A stretch of 64,000 bases of DNA from the NCBI GenBank assembly GCA_035135055.1, contig JAVFHQ010000015.1:62001-126000 (forward strand), read 5' to 3'. The position numbers and the translations under genes were made by a program. Below are positions 55,662 through 64,000 of the stretch, in pieces. This DNA comes from Oleoguttula mirabilis. Its lineage: Eukaryota > Ascomycota > Dothideomycetes > Mycosphaerellales > Teratosphaeriaceae. The notes beneath the pieces were generated by a model. The model was not told the origin of the DNA and did not search any database. It saw only the letters and a list, made by a program, of their open reading frames with translations. Positions within the stretch are counted from its first letter, which is position 1. The number at the start of each line of letters is the position of its first letter.

Positions 55662-56330
55662 TCAAAGTGCAAGGACTATCAACACCCCAAGAAGTGCGAC
55701 CGCGGCCGTGAGCATGCCTCCCACATAATGTTTTCTCGGGCCGGCAGACTTACACACCCCAGGACTCCCAGCAGAAGCTGTGAGTAAAGCGGCGCCGGCC
55801 GTAATGTTGAGCGCGAAACTGATGGGAGCCCCGTTAGAGCTGTACTCGAGATAGCAGATTGAACAACTCACTCTTGTGTGTTCATGGCATTCCCGTCCAG
55901 GGTCGTCGTTACCGCCGAATGGGTCTTCGTGCCGTCGGCAGAGATCTTGTAGCTCGCTACACACGTTGCACTTGCGTAGCCGTCCATGGTGCAGGTTTCC
56001 GATATGGAGATACTCGTTCCGCTCGTGACTGTCTGTGTGGCGAAGGTGAACTCGCTGACAGCTTCGGTAATGGTGAGGATCTGAAAACAACTGTTCGTAA
56101 GAAGGAGTTACAACTCGATGGGGATGACAATCTAAATTTACCGGAGCACTAGGGCCGCATGTGGCGGAAGGAGCACTGCCTGCAGTGCATTGTATCGCTT
56201 AAGTGCCATAGTTGTCGCAGATACTAATGAGCGAAGCGGCCCATGAGCTGTTGGCGTTGCCAATACTGGGAGGTAGGAAGATTCCAAATCCGGCCGTCAC
56301 TGGGTTCGATGCAGTCATAGTGTGCAGGCC
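55662..56330 (-). pseudogene. Secreted/GPI-type membrane protein, N-terminus not found and in-frame TAA
   Basis: Reading down from about 56330: TASNPVTAGFGIFLPP, SSWAASLISICDNYGT, then TAA at 56201-56199, then AIQCTAGSAPSATCGPSAP in the same frame. A 61-base GT-AG intron (56141-56081) leads to ILTITEAVSEFTFATQTVTS and SISISETCTMDGYASATCV, and a 53-base intron (55871-55819) to FALNITAGAALLTASAG. The C-terminus ends in one hydrophobic helix (GGMLTAAVALLGVLIVLAL), giving a membrane or GPI-type anchor. The Cys/Ser/Thr pattern fits a common family of fungal surface glycoproteins. No signal peptide exon could be placed upstream, and the TAA is not removed by a credible intron. A damaged gene is the best reading; a start downstream of the TAA is possible but would lack a signal peptide. 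Confidence 0.5.
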
Positions 56331-56832
56331 AGAGTAGTTTAGTGGAGCAAGATGGAGTTGGCAGAGGCGGAGTACCTGAGAGCATCACTAAAGGACAATA
56401 CAAGGTGAAAGCGAGGGGTCTCTGTGGTGTAGACCAGCAAAGAACTTCTGCTGTGCCGCAGAAAGCTGTGACTGCATGATATGAGCAAGCTGCAGGTGTC
56501 TACAGAGCATGCAGTGGGACGCACAATAACTAAGCAAAGTCAACCAATACGGCGGTGAAATCATGCGCGCAGGTAGGCGCCGGATCACGGCCAAGCGTTT
56601 CACATCCCAGGCGGGCGCCTATACTGGCAATCTTCCACAACACTGCAGACCCACGCCCACAACCTTATTCTGTCAATTACTTTTGCGAAGCGGTGCAAGC
56701 TATCCTGGCGGCAACGTTCGAGAAGCGATTGGCAAGGTTACGGCCCGACTTCTGCGGTGCAGCGGCGGAACGGCGAAACGCTTGAAGAGTGTGCCCTCGA
56801 CAGCACGCAAGCGCTGCTCTTGGTGAGGGCCA
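56331..56832. other. Intergenic region
   Basis: About 0.5 kb between the surface-protein relic and the 3' end of the ankyrin gene. It may hide the missing 5' exon of the former; none was identified. Confidence 0.4.
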
Positions 56833-59800
56833 TCAGCTACGTCGAAACCATTTTTTCCTCTTGCTCAAAGTGCCTCCCAACATCTCGACAACATCCTTAT
56901 GTCGTTTCGACGTCGCAATATCCAAGGCTGTCTTTCCCGCATTGTTCCGCCAGCTCTTGTCTGCGCCCCAGTGGAGAAGACAGCCTACGTTGTAGGTGAT
57001 GCCAGCTGTCGCCGCAACCTGCAAGGGTATCGTAAATGTGTTGTCTACTGCGTTGACATCGGCACCCGCACCGACAAGAGCCCCAACCGCGGCGTCAAAC
57101 TCAAACGCACCATGGGCGACACCAGCAATGAGGTGAAGAGCAGTGCGTCTCGTGCCAATTTCGCCAACGTGCACATCTTGTAGCACCTCCGAGTATGCTA
57201 ATAAGCGGCAAATCATATTGCTATCGCCCAACTGGGCCGCACGGATTAGAGCGCACGTCGCAGTGCCGAAGGCGGCATGCATATTAGCGCCAGCATTGGC
57301 CAGGATCACGACAACGCGAAAATCTTTCGTGGAGATACCGTGAAGGAGCGCGGTTGGCGCGAACTTGGTGACAAGCTCAAGGCCAGCACCTGCCTCGATC
57401 AGGAGCCGGATGGCGACCCCATTAATGTGCTGGATTGCCGCTTGAAGTGGGGTCCGTTCGGCATCGTCCAACGCATCAACAAGCGGTCCATGAGCCAGAA
57501 GTGCAGCAATGGCTTCTGCATGGACAGTGGCGACGGCAGAGTGCAGTGCCGTCCTACCAGCGCAGTCTCTCATCTCAAGGTGGGCACCTGCTAAGACCAG
57601 GAGTCTCACCATGGCCGGATGACCGTACCATACTGCGTACATGAGCGATGTATAGAATCGCTTGTCGGAAGATGGATCATGCCTTTGAGCATTCACTTTG
57701 GCGCCACGCTTGAGCAAAATGTCGGCGAGCGCGATATCACCACTTTAGCTGCGATATGAAGGAAGGTGAGCTTCTTGAGGCCCAGCCGTTCAATATGTGC
57801 GCCGCAGGCAAGCAACAGACTGACGATGTCTGCCAATGACGATGCTTTCGAGAGCTTTTCGGCGCTATTCATGGCCCACGTCCAAGCTGGATTCGGGTCG
57901 GTCATGTACGACGCCTTGCCATAAAACCCGGCTTGACGTAGAGCATTGGCGGCGGCAGAATAGCCAGTGCTGGGGTTTAGCGATGCGTCAATCCAGCCGT
58001 CGTAGTAGTCGTGTCCCTTGTAGCGAAACGGGAAGCACTCGTCATATAAGCAGTTTTGGTAGTGTGCAGGTTCGGCATTGCACGGAGAGGAGGTAGCCGT
58101 CACACATGTCTCGCAGTCGCAAGCGAGGCATGCATCTATACACCCTTGAGCCCAGATCAGCTCGTGGCTGAGGAGCTTGAGATGATAGCTGCATCGACAG
58201 TCAAGAACAATCTGTTCCTGACCATCGAGCAGCTCCGCCACGAGCTCAACGATATCGCAGTAGGCGCAGTGACAGGTCCCAGACGGCCGCACGGCCTTCG
58301 TTTTCTCCGCAATGCTTTGGTACGGCGGTGGCAGATCTTTGTATCTCTCATTGCCAGCAACACTCGAAGTCTTCCGGTGATGTTCGAAGAGCTCGTCAAG
58401 CTCGTCGAAGGAAGCATCGTCACATAGCGAGATTGGTGTCGCTCCATCCAAGTCGGTTGTGTCTGGGTCGGCGGACGCCTCCAAAAGGACCTGCACGGTG
58501 CTGACGTATCCGAATATACAAGCGAGATGCAGGGCTGTGCGGCCACTCATGTCTTGCAAGTTCAGAGTTGCGTGCGATGTACTGCTCAGGATTCCGGCAA
58601 CCTTTTGGTACCCAAACTCTGCTGCGAGGTGAAGTGGAATCTTTGCTGCAAGATTCACCTGCGATGGGTCTGCTCCTACCCGCAACAAATACTTCACAAG
58701 CGAAGCATCGTCGATAGCAACAGCTAGATGCAGAGGTGAGTTCCCGAAAATATTCTGGGCTTTGGGGTCGGAGCCATTGTGGATGAGCGCTTCAACCATG
58801 TCTCTGCGTAGACCATCCTCGCCTTCCCAAATGGCGTAGTGGAGCAGCGTGTAGAGTCGAGGTGTCCTCGCGGTCGGTGTGAGGACCTGAAGGACTGCGT
58901 CTTTCCATGAAGCCATGCCATCCCGACGGAGCGCTGCGACGTACCTAAACAGAACGGTGGAAGGGTCAGCGTGTGTTTTAGGAGGTGCCCAAGGCTATCC
59001 ATCGCCTTGACATACGGCATCAGATCTGCACTGTCACTCTCGAACAACACCAGCAGTTGTTCCTGTACATCCTCGAATTGGAAAAACTTGGCGCCTTCAG
59101 GAGTATTCTGGTCGGTCGCAGAGGTCGATACGAAGACAGGTCGGAGATGTTTGGGAACTTCCGTGTACGTGGATAAGCTTGCGCCTGCGCCGTTCGATAC
59201 TTGGTGCTCCTCATTTTCCCCGAGCGCTGCAGTGTTGGGTACGACCATAAGCGTAGACATTCTGTGGCCACTCGATATCTGATGACGATTCGCAGGCCGC
59301 TGAAAGAACCCGTTGCGGGCCCCTCGGCCGAGCTGTGAATTATTGTGCGCTACAACGACAGAAAGTTTTGCTTCCCATGCAGGCACCTCGACTCGCGGTG
59401 CAGGAGTTGATGCCAATGCATTCGACGACGCACCTCCATGCAGCACCTCATGTTCGGTCTTCTTTGCTTCCAGGCTTACAGGAGAGTCTGACAACGGCAG
59501 CTGGGTTGCCGGAGTTGAAGTCATGGGTCGACCGTGCATGGTTGTAAGAGAGGACGGCTTATGCTCCGATAGCCTTTGTGTTGCAGAGCCAGTGGTCAGT
59601 TGTCTACGCATTTCGCACTCAGTTTGGGCATCGTTGTTGTTTGACGTTGTTGTACCCGAGGTAGCCGGCGTAGGGTCCCTAGCGGCCTCATCGTGGGTAT
59701 CCGAGCCACAGTAAGATGTGTTCTCATTCTCGTCGTCGATGTTGCAGCAAAGACCATAATATGATCTGCCCTTACTAGACATTGCAGTGATATCGTCCAT

Positions 59801-61025
59801 CAAGGCGGCAGCACTTGGTCGCAGCGTGGGATCTTCGGCTGTCATAGACTCGACCCAGCGCACCACCTCCAAATGTCGGGCCGACGTACGGGCCAGTCGA
59901 CGTATTCCAGGCCTGAAGTCCAGCTGGGTTTCTCCACGAATGCGAAGACTCGAAGCCACTGCTCTCAAAAAACGAGAGCTTGCTGTCGATCGTTGCACCG
60001 CAGACTACGGTCTACACCGCGTTAGCAGCACGTCGGTAAGCGAGTTTCTGCTTTGAGTACGATTGCAGACATGATCGTCTCGAACTCTTCGTATCCGAGA
60101 GGACGAGTGCTGTCCTCTGTTTGCTCTGTGGAATGGTCAGCGTGCACACCAAGGCGGCTGCGAGGTCTCTGATCACCTGCGACACTAGCTGTAGTCTTGG
60201 TCTGGGCCACTCCTGAGTCGTTGCTTGTTGGAGCAGGCGAGGGCGTCGCAGGCAGGCCTGAACCTATCAATGGGAGTGTTTCGACAAGTGTTTTGCGCCG
60301 CTTTATCTCCTTATGGACTACACGAGCAACTCGGATTGATGCTTTCTTGGCAGCTTCCATATCGCTGAGCACCTGATGAGTCTCGGCAGTTGAAGTCGTG
60401 GTGATCGTCTTTTCGTGTGCATCGCACTGTGAAGTCAGGCTGTCGGTGAAATCTCGTGGCGCCGCGTTTTCGGACTCGAGTGTATGGGTGTCGTTGTTCT
60501 GCAAAAGGAGACCCCTAAAGACATTCAGCCCGCTGAAAGGCATCAACGTGGTCTTCGAAGGCTCTGTGGACTTACATTTGCAAGCACAACATGTGGGTCT
60601 GAACGCAGGGTAGCTCATGATGGAGCAGCTTCCGGAGATCTTCTATCTCGCCATCATCGAGTTTCAAGGCCTTCCAACCACGAGCAAATACGCTGCGCCC
60701 ATCTCGAGGCGCGGCCCTTTTGAGGTTGTCTTTGAAGCGGCCAATGCGCGATTTGCAAGTATGGAGGACCTCGAAGAGCTGCGGGACAGACCCACTCTTG
60801 TAACTGAGTTTCGAAATCGATGGCCGCAGTGGCGGAAGTCGCATTCTCGAACAGAAGATGCACTGACACGACTACGCCTCGGAAAGATTGTAGTTCAGCG
60901 GCCAGGTCGATAAGCTTCTGTGGAAGTCGCTCGGCTCCTTGAAGGAAACCTTTGATCAGCTTGATGACGGACAGTATTTGGCCAGCTAGTGCAGTGGACA
61001 AGCCAACAATGCTAAGAGGATCCAT
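56833..61025 (-). pseudogene. STAND-type N-terminus plus ankyrin repeat protein, one frameshift
   Basis: Large NLR-like or signalling protein. Modelled exons: 61025-60853, 60803-60576, 60532-60061, 60004-59016, 58944-56833. MDPLSIVGLSTALAGQILSV and AERLPQKLIDLAAELQSFRG are typical of the helical N-terminal domain of fungal STAND proteins, continued by FEVLHTCKSRIGRFKDNLKR. A disordered region follows. Then FRPGIRRLARTSARHLEVVR and WVESMTAEDPTLRPSAAALM look like only the last helices of a protein kinase lobe; no catalytic loop is seen. The C-terminal half is ankyrin repeats (SPLHLAVAIDDASLVKYLLR, GRTALHLACIFGYVSTVQVL, RTALHSAVATVHAEAIAALL and more), interrupted by a Cys-rich insert (CHCAYCDIVE, CLACDCETCV). 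Within the ankyrin part the frame shifts near 57738-57746 (HIAAKVV to GDIALADILLKRGAKVN). The first intron uses a weak GTTCGA donor. It is a recent pseudogene, or intact apart from a sequencing indel. Confidence 0.7.
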
Positions 61026-62291
61026 GATAACACCGGAGCAGACGAGTCCTAGTCGCAAATCCAGATGCTACTTGATACACGAAGTAGTGGCGCTCAGCAT
61101 GCGAAGGTGGGTACCTCACTCACTGTTTGCTCGGTCGGGGAAAAAAAGGTGAGTAGCACGACAATAGCGGAAGGGCTTCATGCTACGTGATACCTCGAAT
61201 TTCTTGCGGATAAATACCACTGGCATCACTGCACGGAGGTTGGACTGTGGAGTACGCGAGCAGTGTTATTCCCGGAGCTCTTGTATGGGACACCATGCCG
61301 TCACTTTCATGATGTCCGGAAGTACGATCGACGGACATGATCATTCGTGGCAGGGAATCTGCGTGGGCCATTGTGTACTGTGCTCAGCATGGAGCACTGC
61401 CACCGGCTTGTTGGGCGTCAACCTCGGCCCACACCATTGCCGTAGTCGTCAAAAGAGGATAGCTGCCTTCAGTCTTGTGAGCTGATCGGCCTGACCCTCG
61501 AACAACGGCTCCAGGGGCGATGTGAGCGACGGACTCATGCAGGCACCCTATCTGTGCAGTGTTGAGCCAGCGAATGGACGCACAAGGGCAAGCGTGTTGT
61601 GATATCGGCGAGTGGCACGAATTGATGCCTTGCGCTTGCTTCGGCGGTAACACATCGCGAGACAGTTGCCGTGACTGAGGCGTATGCGAGCATCTGCAGT
61701 GATACTTAGGTACCGTCTCGGCGTCCTGGAACAGCACGTATGAGAGCGGAGTCGGGGCGGTGGATTTGTAGCGTGAGTCTTGCGTAATGGTAGTTCCCGG
61801 GACATCGTACAAGCTACCGAGAACCAGCGTAGGTGCAGGACCCCAAGCATGTAACCTCGAGCAGGCAGAGGGACGGCAAGGCGAGGAGAACTTAACGTGG
61901 TACCTTCGGCAGAATTTCGGCAAATGCGAGTCTTTCCCTCTCCTCAATCACCATTGTTCGGCGGACATCGACAGGAAGTGTAGACAGGGATACAGCATCA
62001 GGTTTTAACAGCAGCGTCGGACGTGTCCGGTGAAACCGTGGGTACGAGAACGCGGCAAACCACTTTGTGACGCCGAGAGATCCTCTAGGCACAACGAGGA
62101 TAGCAAACGTTCAGCATAGTCTCAAGACAGACTCGTGCTACGTATGAAGTCATGTTGACGCGCTAAGAACATGCACAGCCTCGCCGGGCGTTGGGGTATC
62201 TCTGAAGTAACAAGCCTCCCAAAACTGCTTGCCGAGCGCCTCGCCAGCATCTCAAACGTACATAATCGGTCCATCGCACCCTACGCGGCCC
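61026..62291. other. 1.27-kb region without a recognisable gene
   Basis: Upstream of the ankyrin gene and downstream of the TFIIIC gene. An open frame of 187 codons lies at 61384-61947 on the minus strand, but no domain or homologue is recognised and its composition is not clearly coding. Confidence 0.45.
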
Positions 62292-64000
62292 CTACCACAT
62301 CTCGCCTCTCGGTACTCGCCAAGTGGCGATGTCAGACGCAAAGGCGCAGTACCACCACTCGCCAGCCCTCCATCCACCGTTCCACAAGCCTTCCGTTTCT
62401 TTCCCAGGCCCGCACCTCGTTGCCAGACCAACTTGCTCCATCCATGCAAGAGCCAGCTGTATCTCCCACAGCCATAGCTTCCCGTCATGTGCGTGCTCCA
62501 TTCCTGCAGCCGTAATACCCGTTCTATATACGACTAAATGCAGCAAGGACCGGAGCGTCATGTCCCAAAGATCGTCGATGAGGTTACCATGAATGTCGAC
62601 CCAGAAAGGAATGCGCAAGCCACGCTCGTCCTCGACCGGTGCCGGTGACAGTGGGATCGGTACAGAAAGCAGACCATGCTCTGCGGAGAGGCCGGCTGTT
62701 TGCTGGTACAACACTGGGAATTTGACCCTTGCCGGATCATACTCGTGCAGGTTGTAGAAGTTGTCTGCGTCGCCAACGCCCCAGGCGCTAAGTTTCGGGA
62801 AAGGTGCATCAAAGTCATCGTTCCTCTCCGGCAGAACGGTCTTGACTTTTAGTTGACCTTGCGCGACCATGTTTGTCAGGACGAGGATTTCCGAGTCCCG
62901 TGCATGGCATCCAAGTTCGAACGTATCGTTGTACTGAAAGTGTGTCAAGAGACTGATGTGAGCAGCAGCTACATCCCGCAGAAAGGGCCCTTCCTTGTCT
63001 GGCCACCTCCGAAATTGCTTCAGGGTGGCATTGCTGAGGTAGTAGTTTCGACCTGGCAACTGGCGCTCCCTCCTCTCCACTGTCAATATTCGGCAGGCCA
63101 GCAGCTCTTCGGTAGCTTCCTGGATCAATGCGTTACCGAAAATACCGATCTTAGCGGCAGCCTCGCCTGTGCTGTACCTGTCGCCCTGTGTCAATGCAAT
63201 CGCACGACACCAAGACTTGATCAGCGTGAGATCCTCCTCGATAGGCCGCTCCTGCACTGTGAGGGTGCTACCGTGGTTCAATCGTAGAGCAGCGGTGTCG
63301 CGTGTGTCGTCCGTGTTAGCGGTGAAATAGGCATCGTGGTCTGGTTGGAGTCGACCCTTTGGCTCTGCCACAGCGAACTGATCATGCAGTGCAGCCATCG
63401 AGTCCGGTAGACCCGGAGAAACCTTCTCCCTACTGCTGAGCAGCGGACGTAGCTCTTGGGTCTTCCACCAGCTGAGAAGAGCCGGCCATTCAGTCTTCCC
63501 GAGATCCTGGAAGTCAATCCGTGGTAGCTCGCCACGCTCGTATGCGGCCAAGAATGGCTCACGTATGGCAGCCTGCAAAGAGTCTACGTCACGACTGCGC
63601 TGTCTCGCATGGCATTTCCAAACGGATGCCAAACCCTCGGTGTCATGTTTGAAGCTCAGAGTGTGAGAGACAAGTTCCCAGTTCAAGCGCCCCTGAACGA
63701 CACCACCGCATAGTGTCTTCACCAACGCAAGCGCTGCGACTAGGTCATCGACTTCCGCACTCTTCAACTGCTTGCTATGCTTGGTTCTGGCCTCAGGTTG
63801 CGGGTCGAGGCCACTGGAAGCGGCATGATCGTCACCTTCCGTGTCAGCCTTCCGTTTGCGGGACTTGTACTTCCGCTTCAGCTTGGTAGCGCTCTCGAGC
63901 GGCTGTGCCAAAGCTTGGAAGGGTGGAAACAGCTGTTCGGTTTGACCGAACCCCACTGTTGGCGTGGGAGCAATCAAGGCTTGAAGCGGTGCGTTGCCTG
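62292..64000 (-). CDS. TFIIIC largest subunit (Tfc3/sfc3) C-terminal part, 5' truncated by window edge
   Basis: C-terminal region of the B-block-binding subunit of RNA polymerase III factor TFIIIC, which recognises internal promoters of tRNA genes. The frame is open to the window end, so only about the last 570 residues are seen and the N-terminal winged-helix B-block domain is outside. A basic stretch (KLKRKYKSRKRKADTEGDD) precedes the conserved part: WELVSHTLSFKHDTEGLASV, SWWKTQELRPLLSSREKVSP-like, EDLTLIKSWCRAIALTQGDR, winged-helix-like EELLACRILTVERRERQLPG, then LRIPFWVDIHGNLIDDLWDM and LWEIQLALAWMEQVGLATRC, ending GEWWYCAFA...PRGEMW. The WVDIHGNL / W-rich ending pattern is characteristic of the Tfc3/sfc3 C-terminal domain. 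No intron in this part. The call is from family pattern memory. Confidence 0.82.
   Translation of the reverse strand, partial: GNAPLQALIAPTPTVGFGQTEQLFPPFQALAQPLESATKLKRKYKSRKRKADTEGDDHAASSGLDPQPEARTKHSKQLKSAEVDDLVAALALVKTLCGGVVQGRLNWELVSHTLSFKHDTEGLASVWKCHARQRSRDVDSLQAAIREPFLAAYERGELPRIDFQDLGKTEWPALLSWWKTQELRPLLSSREKVSPGLPDSMAALHDQFAVAEPKGRLQPDHDAYFTANTDDTRDTAALRLNHGSTLTVQERPIEEDLTLIKSWCRAIALTQGDRYSTGEAAAKIGIFGNALIQEATEELLACRILTVERRERQLPGRNYYLSNATLKQFRRWPDKEGPFLRDVAAAHISLLTHFQYNDTFELGCHARDSEILVLTNMVAQGQLKVKTVLPERNDDFDAPFPKLSAWGVGDADNFYNLHEYDPARVKFPVLYQQTAGLSAEHGLLSVPIPLSPAPVEDERGLRIPFWVDIHGNLIDDLWDMTLRSLLHLVVYRTGITAAGMEHAHDGKLWLWEIQLALAWMEQVGLATRCGPGKETEGLWNGGWRAGEWWYCAFASDIATWRVPRGEMW

Noticed and set aside
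61384..61947. 187-codon open frame on the minus strand as a possible gene
   Set aside because: No start context, domain or protein-like motif could be recognised; kept only as a remark in the intergenic entry.
1..64000. tRNA, rRNA or complete transposon
   Set aside because: No tRNA A/B-box pair with foldable arms, no rRNA signature, and no transposase, reverse transcriptase or terminal repeats were recognised by eye; a covariance-model and repeat-library search would be decisive.

Overview
The window looks like a chromosomal segment of a filamentous ascomycete, probably a Dothideomycete. The evidence is short introns (about 36-140 bases) with GT...CTAAC/CTGAC...AG signals, compact genes on both strands, and gene families typical of that group: a GAF-type hybrid histidine kinase, a SigF-like NTF2 protein, a fungal ArAE-type transporter, an arylsulfotransferase, and a small 'LPxELR' family. 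The species assignment is inference. Exon joins were worked out by hand from splice signals and reading-frame continuity; no alignment or search was run.

Layout. 0-5 kb: 3' part of importin alpha, then the decapping activator EDC3. 5-7.7 kb: a tandem repeat and a decayed unknown gene. 7.7-15.1 kb: SigF-like NTF2 membrane protein, flavin monooxygenase, tRNA pseudouridine synthase PUS4, and a protein with an RFTS-like domain and a zinc-finger-like tail. 15.1-17.3 kb: no gene seen. 17.3-21.8 kb: an eight-exon hybrid histidine kinase. 22-29.3 kb: a decaying block holding relics of a methyltransferase, a DUF1445/D-glutamate-cyclase-like enzyme and a Dal5-type permease, plus one secreted protein with an unresolved splice join. 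29.7-34.4 kb: MAPEG protein, triosephosphate isomerase, U1-70K and mitochondrial ribosomal protein mL43. 34.4-46.2 kb: three dispersed members of one small LPxELR family (one frameshifted), interleaved with an arylsulfotransferase, an ArAE-like transporter and an SMP-30-type lactonase. 47-53.9 kb: a Tea4/Bud14-like SH3 polarity protein carrying an in-frame TAG, a small unknown gene, and a U-box cyclophilin. 54.5-61 kb: a cluster that looks immune/cell-death related: a small protein with two RHIM/PP-like amyloid-type motifs, a damaged secreted-type membrane protein, and a large gene combining a STAND-type helical N-terminus, a kinase-tail-like segment and ankyrin repeats, with one frameshift. 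62.3-64 kb: C-terminal part of the largest TFIIIC subunit.

The housekeeping genes (importin, EDC3, TPI, PUS4, U1-70K, mL43, PPIL2, TFIIIC) read cleanly. Nearly all broken frames lie in accessory genes, which fits real decay better than uniform sequencing error. The in-frame TAG in the Tea4/Bud14 gene is the one possible exception. The most interesting candidates are the twin-motif protein and the neighbouring ankyrin gene at 54.5-61 kb.
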